Shown piece by piece: positions 1 to 6,185 of a stretch of 21,261 nucleotides of DNA. The translations under genes were made by a program, and so were the position numbers. This DNA comes from a virus. The stretch lies in IMG/VR virus record IMGVR_UViG_3300030090_003838, positions 1 through 21,261 of that record, one strand, 5' to 3'. How positions within the stretch are numbered: position 1 is the first letter of the stretch; each line of letters opens with the position of its first letter. The notes under the pieces were generated by a model that saw only the letters and a program-made list of their open reading frames with translations, was not told the origin of the DNA and searched no databases.

Positions 1-365
1 AGTAATTCCAATGCTCTAACTCTACTAGCATCTGATTCGCTGTCTTGGCTCTCTTTATAAAGCTGATCTATCACATAGTTCCTTGTACGGAGGCTAGAAG
101 CTATTACACTCCTTTCCTTACGCTCAATAGCCTTTTGTATGCTTATTGCTATCTTAGGGTTAGCGACTAGCTTAGATGCTTCGACCTCACACCATTTAGG
201 TATCTTTCCTTGCTTGGTGAGTTTCACATCATAGACCTTTGCATAAGCCTCTTTATAACTGCCTAACTTCCCCTTAACAATTTCATTCACGAAGGCTCTC
301 TGCTTAATGGTTAAATCAGGCTCTTTTTTGACCAATTTAAGATCAGGTTTTTTGTCGTCTTTCAT
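1..365 (-). CDS. terS: Terminase small subunit, N-terminal part (runs off left edge)
   Basis: An open frame reads leftward from ATG at 365 to the window edge without a stop, about 121 residues. After a lysine-rich start (MKDDKKPDLKLVKKEPDL) comes a pattern typical of phage terminase small subunits, LTIKQRAFVNEIVKG, followed by SYKEAYAKVY, a conserved W-C-E-V-E-A-S-K-L block and NPKIAISIQKAIER. In this family the segment forms the helix-turn-helix domain that recognises the packaging site and recruits the large subunit. The C-terminal oligomerisation part and presumably the large subunit lie beyond the left edge. It is divergent from the early operon, with 125 bases between the two starts. The function rests on motif recall, not a search. 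Confidence 0.8.
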   Translation of the reverse strand, partial: MKDDKKPDLKLVKKEPDLTIKQRAFVNEIVKGKLGSYKEAYAKVYDVKLTKQGKIPKWCEVEASKLVANPKIAISIQKAIERKERSVIASSLRTRNYVIDQLYKESQDSESDASRVRALEL

Positions 366-429
366 ACAAAGAATATTAACAGGTTCTTTTATCTTCCGTA
401 ATGATCACAAAATGATTGCTATTAAAGTG

Positions 430-457
430 TTGAAAATGATGAGAGAGGGTATATAGT
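430..457 (+). promoter_or_regulatory. Sigma70-type early promoter
   Basis: TTGAAA at 430-435 (5 of 6 to TTGACA) and TATAGT at 452-457 (5 of 6 to TATAAT) are separated by 16 bp. This predicts a start near 464, about 27 bases upstream of the first early gene. It is the best host-type promoter in the left part of the window and would drive the long rightward run of small genes, in line with early phage transcription by host RNA polymerase. Seen by eye only. Confidence 0.6.
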
Positions 458-490
458 GGGTTCTATAAATTAACTTTTAGGAGAAAAAAC

Positions 491-817
491 ATGGCACATA
501 AAACAATCAAATACGGAAGAATGGAACTGACACCAGTAAAGGATAGCAATGAATGGGGTCTGTTTATCTGCAAGACTCATTCTGGGGATTTCTTTGTTGA
601 GAGAGTGGATGAGGATCATACTGGATACCATAAGGGAACTTACTGGAATCTTTATAGGTGGGATTGTTTAGCTTTCGGTGATATTGATGATCTCAAGACA
701 ACTTGCGATTTACCCAATAATTACAGGGATAAATGGATGGAGTCATTCGATAGATTGAAAGATACACTTCCATCTATCTCTGATTACCTTATCAATGGCT
801 ATAGCTATGCGGATTGA
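491..817 (+). CDS. Hypothetical early phage protein, 108 aa
   Basis: First gene of the early operon, with a strong ribosome binding site (TAGGAG) 7 bases before the ATG. The product is soluble and rich in aromatic and acidic residues (WNLYRWDCLAFGDIDDL). It has no membrane segment and no motif I recognise. The leader TAGGAGAAAAAACATG is nearly identical in front of many of the following genes, which suggests uniform strong translation. The stop at 815-817 lies directly against the first hammerhead motif. Function unknown; the position suggests a small host-takeover or regulatory protein, which is inference only. Confidence 0.75.
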   Translation: MAHKTIKYGRMELTPVKDSNEWGLFICKTHSGDFFVERVDEDHTGYHKGTYWNLYRWDCLAFGDIDDLKTTCDLPNNYRDKWMESFDRLKDTLPSISDYLINGYSYAD

Positions 818-878
818 ACCAACTGACGAGACTCAGCGAGAATCTGAGCGAAACCCAATTGAAAGATTGGGTCTTGGT
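818..878 (+). ncRNA. Type I hammerhead ribozyme, copy A
   Basis: Stem I is open: ACCAA 818-822 pairs with UUGGU 874-878. The core block CUGACGA is 823-829. Stem II is G830-C849, then a bulged A831, then CUCAG 832-836 with CUGAG 844-848, loop 837-843. GAAA is 850-853. Stem III is CCCAAUU 854-860 with GAUUGGG 865-871, capped by a GAAA tetraloop. A853 pairs with U872, C873 is the cleavage-site nucleotide, and the cut is predicted between 873 and 874. All invariant hammerhead nucleotides are present; the bulge in stem II is the only irregularity. The 3' product would carry the ribosome binding site of the next gene. Confidence 0.85.
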
Positions 879-906
879 AATTAACAAATATGGAGGATTA
901 AATACC

Positions 907-1152
907 ATGAAAAAAATATCAATCTTAACCAAGCAATTTAACAGCCGATATGGAATCAATAACTGGTGTCTGTATAACCAAGAGGATCAGGATAGGACAT
1001 CATTAATAGTGAGAGGAGAATCTGGCTTTTATAATACAACTTGGAGTTTTAGTGATGATTATGTTCAAGAGATACACAAAGAGAATGGTATTTCTGAAGA
1101 TGATGTCACTGAGATTATCTGTTCATCAATGTTCAACTTGGGTAGTGCTTAG
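907..1152 (+). CDS. Hypothetical early phage protein, 81 aa
   Basis: Start chosen at ATG 907, preceded by GGAGG at 892-896. An in-frame TTG at 814 would extend the frame through the hammerhead motif, so that extension is treated as artefact. The product begins MKKISILTKQFNSRYGINNW and continues with CLYNQEDQDRTSLIVRGESG. It is small, soluble and slightly acidic, with no known motif. If ribozyme A is active, this gene's message would start with a 5'-hydroxyl at 874, giving a 33-base leader. Function unknown. Confidence 0.7.
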   Translation: MKKISILTKQFNSRYGINNWCLYNQEDQDRTSLIVRGESGFYNTTWSFSDDYVQEIHKENGISEDDVTEIICSSMFNLGSA

Positions 1153-1182
1153 GCTCTACCCTTTTTTTGTAGGAGAAAAACA

Positions 1183-1428
1183 ATGCAAATAAACGTAAAG
1201 GTAAACGAGAAAGATATTCTTGAGGAGACTTACACGATCACATTAGATCGTGATGAGATAGAGCAAGTAGAACAGGCTCTATTAGACCAAAGAATGAATC
1301 TAATAACTTTCATACAATCTACACATGACCATGATCTGATTGATGAGCATGAAGACCTCAAGCAATTAGAAAAACTAATTGATCGAATACAACTAAGTCA
1401 TCTTTTCATATATGGAGAAAACACATGA
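1183..1428 (+). CDS. Hypothetical acidic early protein, 81 aa
   Basis: ATG at 1183 follows TAGGAGAAAAACA. The protein reads as a short beta-rich start (MQINVKVNEKDILEETYTIT) followed by acidic amphipathic helices (RDEIEQVEQALLDQ, LIDEHEDLKQLEKLIDRI), possibly a small coiled coil. The stop overlaps the next ATG by four bases (ATGA), so the two are translationally coupled. No family recognised. Confidence 0.7.
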   Translation: MQINVKVNEKDILEETYTITLDRDEIEQVEQALLDQRMNLITFIQSTHDHDLIDEHEDLKQLEKLIDRIQLSHLFIYGENT

Positions 1429-1793
1429 AAATAAAGAAATCCAAAACGACAGGGAAAATAAAACTCAAGAGGCTGAATAAACCTCATACCCATATGCAAG
1501 GCATCATCAATGGGTATTACTACAATGCCAGTCTGACCGAATACGGATACGGAGATTTTAGAATCAAAGGCGGTAATTTTGGTTGGGAGGTTTACGATGG
1601 TGATGGGAATAGATTGGATCATCCTTTTGCAGATTTAATAAAAAGAGAGGATGCAAGACAATTTCTGACTGACTACCTTGAGGGTAAAACCATTGAGGTT
1701 GAGTCTGCTAGGTCAGGTAAAACCTATCATGTTCAAAATAACCCAGACAATGAATGGTTGCTTAAAGGAAAGCCAACTGATGAGTCTTTGTGA
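1425..1793 (+). CDS. Hypothetical early protein, 122 aa, with a C-terminus encoded inside a ribozyme
   Basis: ATG at 1425 overlaps the previous stop, and TGGAGAAAACAC supplies the ribosome binding site. The N-terminus is basic (MKIKKSKTTGKIKLKRLNK) and the rest is mixed, with glycine/aromatic stretches (YGYGDFRIKGGNFGWEVYDG). The last seven codons (K-P-T-D-E-S-L and TGA at 1791-1793) lie inside hammerhead copy B, the stop falling in the stem II loop. Translation to the end and ribozyme folding therefore compete for the same RNA. Function unknown. Confidence 0.75.
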   Translation: MKIKKSKTTGKIKLKRLNKPHTHMQGIINGYYYNASLTEYGYGDFRIKGGNFGWEVYDGDGNRLDHPFADLIKREDARQFLTDYLEGKTIEVESARSGKTYHVQNNPDNEWLLKGKPTDESL

Positions 1794-1830
1794 TAAGACG
1801 AAACTGGATAAGAAATTATCCAGTCTTGGT
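1772..1830 (+). ncRNA. Type I hammerhead ribozyme, copy B (fully canonical)
   Basis: Stem I is GCCAA 1772-1776 with UUGGU 1826-1830 (outer pair G-U). CUGAUGA is 1777-1783. Stem II is GUCUU 1784-1788 with AAGAC 1795-1799, loop UGUGAU. GAAA is 1800-1803. Stem III is CUGGAUAA 1804-1811 with UUAUCCAG 1816-1823, capped by GAAA. U1824 and C1825 complete the cleavage site, with the cut predicted between 1825 and 1826. It includes the G10.1-C11.1 pair and matches every conserved position of the family. Its stems II and III differ in sequence from the other copies yet pair perfectly. It overlaps the end of the upstream coding region. Confidence 0.92.
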
Positions 1831-1856
1831 AAATTTTTAAACAGGAGAAAAAACAC

Positions 1857-2333
1857 ATGAGAAAAATTACTAAAGAAGCAAGTGAAGCCTTTAAGGCTGA
1901 AATAAATAACGATAGCGAAAACTATCGACCTTTACCCTACGACCAAGAGAAAGTTGTTTTCTCAAAGGACAACACTCAAGTAGTGATCTATTGGACTGAG
2001 GGAACATGGGAAGGGAGAGATAAACATACACTTTTGAAACTGCATGGGAATACAATCTCTCATCATGTTCAGAATTTGTTTTCTTTCGAGTCATCTATTG
2101 CACAATTCGATATCAATCTTTGTGGGTGGGGTACACCTACGACTAGAGAGAGGCTTAATGGCTTGTTAGAGACTCTAGGATTTGATTTTAGGGTTAAGCA
2201 ACAAAAGGGTGAGCAAATTGCCTATGGAAGGAAATATGGCTCTAGCATCAATCGAAGCTATACGCTCAATGAAGATGGCAACACAAATGTCTTTTTAATT
2301 AACAGGATCATCACAGGGAGGAATATCACATGA
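1857..2333 (+). CDS. Conserved phage-type hypothetical protein, 158 aa
   Basis: ATG at 1857 follows CAGGAGAAAAAACAC, 31 bases after the predicted cut of ribozyme B. The sequence contains LLKLHGNTI and a later NLCGWGTPTTRERLNGLLE block. A similar TTRERLN-type block occurs in uncharacterised phage proteins I have seen; no biochemical role is known to me. No membrane segments or catalytic motif. The stop overlaps the next start (ATGA at 2330-2333). Function unknown. Confidence 0.75.
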   Translation: MRKITKEASEAFKAEINNDSENYRPLPYDQEKVVFSKDNTQVVIYWTEGTWEGRDKHTLLKLHGNTISHHVQNLFSFESSIAQFDINLCGWGTPTTRERLNGLLETLGFDFRVKQQKGEQIAYGRKYGSSINRSYTLNEDGNTNVFLINRIITGRNIT

Positions 2334-2551
2334 AAATAAAAGATAGCACAGCAAAGAAAATCGCTACTGATTTGGTAGAGGAACAAATCATTTGTGGTTG
2401 CAACAATATATCTCAAGAGATTGAGTACATGGTTGGGTGTGATCTCACCGAGAAGCAACAAGAAGCGATTATGGAACAAGTGAATAAGATAGCCAAAAGG
2501 GCATTGATTAAGATCAATTCTGATTGGAAGAACTACAGACTTGTTTATTAA
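2330..2551 (+). CDS. Hypothetical early protein, 73 aa
   Basis: Translationally coupled to the upstream gene through ATGA; GGGAGG at 2316-2321 is the likely ribosome binding site. The product is probably all helical (DSTAKKIATDLVEEQIICGC, DLTEKQQEAIMEQVNKIAKR). It has two cysteines close together (CGC), too few for a zinc site on their own. No family recognised. Confidence 0.7.
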   Translation: MKIKDSTAKKIATDLVEEQIICGCNNISQEIEYMVGCDLTEKQQEAIMEQVNKIAKRALIKINSDWKNYRLVY

Positions 2552-2582
2552 CAACAACTAATTTTTCAACATAGGAGAACAC

Positions 2583-3059
2583 ATGAAAAATTTAACTGAA
2601 GCAGAAAAAAACTGGAAAAATATAAATCAAACTTATCTATATGCTTTTTGCTATACATCAAGGGAAAGAGTCAGATTCTCGATTAGATACTTTTGGGAGA
2701 ATGTCCTTGCAAAGGATATTAGTTGGATTGATAGCCAACACAGAAAGGGTATCGGTTGCGATCTCATGGTCTTTCTGTCTGAAAGTGAAAGGGATGAATA
2801 TGCAAAACAAGCTTATGATGATTATGACTTAGACCAAAGGAAAAGATTGCCACTTTACTTTCAAACGCATTGCATTGATGCAGAGCGTTATGGACTTCCT
2901 AGAGGGTTAGGTGATGACTCATGGGATATAGATGATGCTCGTAGCCCAAGAATAAAGGTCAATGATGTACTCATTGAGTATAAGACTTTAATCGCTGTTC
3001 AAGGCTATTCGAGTTTAGCCAAAGATAAGGACAATCAACATGAGCCAACTGACGATTAG
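2583..3059 (+). CDS. Hypothetical early protein, 158 aa, ending inside a ribozyme
   Basis: ATG at 2583 follows TAGGAGAACAC. The protein has many tyrosine, tryptophan and charged residues (YLYAFCYTSRERVRFSIRYF, QAYDDYDLDQRKRLPLYF) and no recognisable domain. The final residues E-P-T-D-D and the stop TAG (3057-3059) are encoded by the 5' half of hammerhead copy C, like the K-P-T-D end of the 1425 gene. The shared C-terminal P-T-D is thus a by-product of ribozyme sequence rather than a protein motif. Function unknown. Confidence 0.75.
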   Translation: MKNLTEAEKNWKNINQTYLYAFCYTSRERVRFSIRYFWENVLAKDISWIDSQHRKGIGCDLMVFLSESERDEYAKQAYDDYDLDQRKRLPLYFQTHCIDAERYGLPRGLGDDSWDIDDARSPRIKVNDVLIEYKTLIAVQGYSSLAKDKDNQHEPTDD

Positions 3060-3100
3060 CTGAAATGCTATGAAACCCAATCGAAAGGTTGGGTATTGGT
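3044..3100 (+). ncRNA. Type I hammerhead-like ribozyme, copy C
   Basis: Stem I is GCCAA 3044-3048 with UUGGU 3096-3100. CUGACGA is 3049-3055. Stem II is UAGC 3057-3060 with GCUA 3067-3070, loop UGAAAU, closed next to the core by a U3056/U3071 mismatch where a purine-pyrimidine pair is normally found. GAAA is 3072-3075. Stem III is CCCAAUC 3076-3082 with GGUUGGG 3087-3093 and a GAAA tetraloop. U3094 and A3095 form a UA cleavage site, with the cut between 3095 and 3096. The mismatch at 10.1/11.1 may slow or abolish cleavage. Confidence 0.8.
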
Positions 3101-3123
3101 AAATAAACATAGGAGAAAAAATT

Positions 3124-3387
3124 ATGAGAAAACTAACAAAAACACAACAAAATGAGCTTGATAATCTAGCAGTCTCATTGAGTGCAATTAGATTGCTCAA
3201 TGCTTGGTTATTCAATACAAACGTAGAAGGCGATTATGAAAAAGCACTTCAAAAGATTGTTGCGAAAGTCTACACAAGCAACTCAATGACTCACAATGAG
3301 TTCATCAACCTTTGCGACAGAGCGAACCAAATAGTCAGCAAAGGAAGATCGGCTTTCGAAACTGAATTATCAAAATCAATTATATAA
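3124..3387 (+). CDS. Hypothetical early protein, 87 aa
   Basis: ATG at 3124 with AGGAGAAAAAATT in front, 28 bases after the predicted cut of ribozyme C. The product is likely all-helical (KTQQNELDNLAVSLSAIRLL, KALQKIVAKVYTS, EFINLCDRANQIVSKG). It has no membrane segment or family signature I recognise. It is followed after four bases by hammerhead copy D. Function unknown. Confidence 0.7.
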   Translation: MRKLTKTQQNELDNLAVSLSAIRLLNAWLFNTNVEGDYEKALQKIVAKVYTSNSMTHNEFINLCDRANQIVSKGRSAFETELSKSII

Positions 3388-3391
3388 ATGA

Positions 3392-3449
3392 ACCAACTGA
3401 TGATTAGGTGCAATCCCTATGAAAGCCAATCGCAAGATTGGCTATTGGT
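3392..3449 (+). ncRNA. Type I hammerhead-like ribozyme, copy D
   Basis: Stem I is ACCAA 3392-3396 with UUGGU 3445-3449. CUGAUGA is 3397-3403. Stem II is UAGG 3405-3408 with CCUA 3416-3419, 7-base loop, with the same U/U mismatch (3404, 3420) as copy C. GAAA is 3421-3424. Stem III is GCCAAUC 3425-3431 with GAUUGGC 3436-3442 and a GCAA tetraloop. U3443 and A3444 are the cleavage site. Relative to copy C there are compensatory changes in both helices (stem II C-G to G-C, stem III outer C-G to G-C, and a G-U to A-U). This supports selection for the fold. Confidence 0.8.
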
Positions 3450-3482
3450 AAACAATAATTTTATTTATATAGGAGAACGAAA

Positions 3483-3704
3483 ATGAAACTAATAGTGATA
3501 GATGAGAAAAATTATCGCGCACACATACTAAATGATGAAGGCGTTTTAATCTCTTCCGAGATTGATTTTACGGAAGATTACAATCAAGAGAAGGTTGGTG
3601 GTTGGATTATTCATAATGATGTTGGTGATCGAGCTTGGGAAGAACACAATCCTCGATTTATTCCAAATTATGAACGAATTATGAAACTGCTTACAACAAA
3701 ATAA
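3483..3704 (+). CDS. Hypothetical early protein, 73 aa
   Basis: ATG at 3483 after TATAGGAGAACGAAA; its message would begin at 3445 if ribozyme D cuts. The product reads MKLIVIDEKNYRAHILNDEG with a later GGWIIHNDVGDRAWEEHNP. It looks like a compact beta-rich domain and is acidic. No known family. The next gene starts 25 bases downstream behind the same TATATAGGAGAA leader. Confidence 0.7.
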   Translation: MKLIVIDEKNYRAHILNDEGVLISSEIDFTEDYNQEKVGGWIIHNDVGDRAWEEHNPRFIPNYERIMKLLTTK

Positions 3705-3729
3705 TTTCATTTATATAGGAGAAAACACA

Positions 3730-4065
3730 ATGAAAAACAAAAAAACTGAAAACGAAATAATCCAGTATCGAAAAATGTTTGGTAGAGCATCCTTTTTGGG
3801 AAACACCATAGAGGAAAGCAATACTGTAAGACGTTATCTGCTCAAAGCAGTAGGAGTATTACACGATATTGGATATGAAGACAGAACGATTGAAGATGAT
3901 CGTTTAATTAAGGTGCTTGAAGAAATACTTTTTCCTAAAAGTAGGCAAAATCCAAATCCTTATGATGGAACGAGAGATAATGATCGTATAGGGATTGATG
4001 TTTCTATAGGGGAGAGTTTAAAACTAAATCAAGTCATTGAATACATAGAGGAGATAAAACAATGA
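3730..4065 (+). CDS. Hypothetical protein, 111 aa, upstream of the AAA+ ATPase
   Basis: ATG at 3730 behind TATAGGAGAAAACACA. The sequence is mostly helical and charged (TENEIIQYRKMFGRASFLGN, RRYLLKAVGVLHDIGYEDR), with an acidic C-terminal helix. Its stop overlaps the start of the AAA+ ATPase gene (ATGA at 4062-4065), so it may be co-translated with that module. No family recognised and no link to ATPase function visible beyond position. Confidence 0.7.
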   Translation: MKNKKTENEIIQYRKMFGRASFLGNTIEESNTVRRYLLKAVGVLHDIGYEDRTIEDDRLIKVLEEILFPKSRQNPNPYDGTRDNDRIGIDVSIGESLKLNQVIEYIEEIKQ

Positions 4066-5150
4066 AACCAAAACAAGCAAAAGAAACAATGATCCATGTA
4101 CTGAGAGGAGGGAATACACCTCTCCTCATTGGAGGTACTGGTATCGGTAAGTCAGCAGTAGCTAAGCAAACAACATATGAATTAGCAGATGGGAGGACTG
4201 TAAGAGTGGATAAGATCGATCCAAATAAAAATGAGTTTGGGTTTATCGATTTCCGATTAAGTCTTTATGAATCTATTGATCTGGGAGGGCTATGCTACAT
4301 TGAGGAAGGGAAGCAACTTAGAGCCTTTCTAGGCAACTTGCCTATCAAGGGTGAGGGCATCCTATTCCTAGATGAATATGGACAGGCTCATCCCAATTTA
4401 CAGAGCGTATGTGGACAACTGATTTATGAAAGGAGAATCGGTGAATATACAATGCCTGATGGGTGGCAAATAATTTGTGCCTCAAACAGGGCTAGTGATA
4501 GAGCTGGATCGGTAAAACTTCCTTCCCATGTTATCGGAAGATGCTCAATTATTGAGTTTGAGTCAGATTACAATGACTGGTTAGATTGGGCTATGGATAA
4601 TGATGTTCATCCTCACGTTATGAGTTATCTAAACTTTAGACAGGGAGAAGATTTAAATAAGTTTGATCCCAAAGTAATTTCACCTCAGCCCTCACCTAGA
4701 TCATGGGTAAGGCTATCGGACACCTTAAAGACTAATCCTCCTTTGGAGATCGTTCAAAGGTTGGCTGAATGTGATGTCGGTGAGATTTCTGCAATAGATT
4801 TTAGGAACTTCATACAAACATTTAAAAACTTGCCAAACATAGAGGCAATATTAAATGGGAGTGATGTCGATAATCCATATAGCGACATGGAAAGTATTAA
4901 GGACAAAAAAGAGAAACAAGGTGCAATGGGTATTTCTTATGCGATCACTATTGCGTTGGTCGAAGGTATCCGTAATGCAGATAATCTGATGTACGAATAC
5001 TTTGAGAATGGTCTTGCCTATGTCTCTAAATTTCCGACACCTGAGTACAAAATTTTCTTTGTAAGAATGGCAACAAGAAAAAGACCTGAACTCATGGAAA
5101 CCAAAACTTATTCTAAATTCAAAATCGATAATCAAGATGTTGAGTTTTGA
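4062..5150 (+). CDS. MoxR-like AAA+ ATPase, 362 aa
   Basis: Walker A is GGTGIGKSAV at about residues 24-33. Walker B is GILFLDEYGQ at about 98-107, followed by a sensor-1-like segment IICASNRASD (about 136-145) and an arginine-containing HVIGRCSIIEF block. This matches the MoxR/dynein-related AAA+ group, whose members usually act with a VWA-domain partner as chaperones or remodelling machines on other proteins. The gene directly precedes a DUF3150-like gene and a metallopeptidase/VWA gene, the usual company of phage MoxR proteins. The phage substrate is unknown. The C-terminal third is a divergent helical region. Confidence 0.85.
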   Translation: MKPKQAKETMIHVLRGGNTPLLIGGTGIGKSAVAKQTTYELADGRTVRVDKIDPNKNEFGFIDFRLSLYESIDLGGLCYIEEGKQLRAFLGNLPIKGEGILFLDEYGQAHPNLQSVCGQLIYERRIGEYTMPDGWQIICASNRASDRAGSVKLPSHVIGRCSIIEFESDYNDWLDWAMDNDVHPHVMSYLNFRQGEDLNKFDPKVISPQPSPRSWVRLSDTLKTNPPLEIVQRLAECDVGEISAIDFRNFIQTFKNLPNIEAILNGSDVDNPYSDMESIKDKKEKQGAMGISYAITIALVEGIRNADNLMYEYFENGLAYVSKFPTPEYKIFFVRMATRKRPELMETKTYSKFKIDNQDVEF

Positions 5151-5201
5151 TAAGAATATTTTATTAACCAATTTATTTTCTTTTTTAGAGGAGGAAACAC
5201 A

Positions 5202-6185
5202 ATGAAAAATAAAGAAAAAAATATGCTCTCACAGACTGCAACGAAAGTGAGATTCAATTCTAAAATTTGGAGTGGGATCAAAACTGATAGGAGTCTTAGA
5301 AAGAAGTTAGCAGATGATGTGAATATCAATAATGATAAGCATCTTCTTGTTTCTAAACACTTGGTTGGATTTAATTCCAGTAAATACTTTAGAAGAATAA
5401 CAGGCAAAGTTAGATCAGAAAGTTATTATCCATTAACTTGTGCATGGGATGATAGTAGCGCAGATGCCACAGGAAAAATGCAATCAGGTTGGAGGTTATG
5501 TGCTAACTCTTTGTTAGACCAATTACAGGAATCTATGGAGAAGGCTCGAACTGAGTTTTTTAAAGAGGTCGATGGATTTTGTAAAGATTATCCAAGATAT
5601 GTTGAAGAAGCTAGGCACAATCTAGGAGATGCTTTTGACGAAAATGATTATCCTAAAATTGAGGAGATCAGAGAACGATTTAGGTTTTCTTTTGAATTAG
5701 AGGAATTACCTAGTTTTAGTAATTCATCCGATATTCGATTAAACGTATCTGAATCTATGAGACAAAGGATCGTAGCTGATACTGAGAATCGTATGAGAAA
5801 CAATGTTTCAAACATCTTTAAAACGACTGTTGATGCTCTATTGGAACAGGTGGATCACATATCCGAAAAAGTTGAATCTTATGATCCCAACAACAAGCAG
5901 AAGGGAGGGTTCTTTAAGAACTCTAGTTTCGATAAGTTGAGAAAAGCTGTAGAGGTTATGCCATCAATCAATAAAGACATATTGGGTGATGATAAGCAGA
6001 TCAAAAACGCTCATCAAAACTTGCTTAGGGTTTTAGCCAGTATCGACTCAATCGATGATCTAAGAGGAGATACCAAAGATAGTGATGCAAAAAGAAAGAA
6101 GGTTGCTAGTGATCTGAAGAAGGCGGTTGATCCTTTGAAAAATGATTTCTTGGGTAAATTATATGGAGGGAATAACAATGACTAA
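5202..6185 (+). CDS. DUF3150-like helical phage protein, 327 aa
   Basis: ATG at 5202 after GAGGAGGAAACACA. The early part shows W-S-G segments (NSKIWSGIKTDRSLRKKLAD), then HLLVSKHLVGFNSSKYFRRI, then a long charged helical region (EKARTEFFKEVDGFCKDYP, FRFSFELEELPSF). This layout resembles phage DUF3150 proteins that sit between a MoxR-like ATPase and a VWA protein; I assign it by pattern and context, not by search. A predicted role is scaffold or adaptor of the complex. The C-terminal four codons overlap the start of the next gene. Confidence 0.55.
   Translation: MKNKEKNMLSQTATKVRFNSKIWSGIKTDRSLRKKLADDVNINNDKHLLVSKHLVGFNSSKYFRRITGKVRSESYYPLTCAWDDSSADATGKMQSGWRLCANSLLDQLQESMEKARTEFFKEVDGFCKDYPRYVEEARHNLGDAFDENDYPKIEEIRERFRFSFELEELPSFSNSSDIRLNVSESMRQRIVADTENRMRNNVSNIFKTTVDALLEQVDHISEKVESYDPNNKQKGGFFKNSSFDKLRKAVEVMPSINKDILGDDKQIKNAHQNLLRVLASIDSIDDLRGDTKDSDAKRKKVASDLKKAVDPLKNDFLGKLYGGNNND

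Noticed and set aside
814-906. N-terminal extension of the 907 gene from a TTG at 814
   Set aside because: It would translate through hammerhead copy A, has no ribosome binding site, and the ATG at 907 has a strong one.
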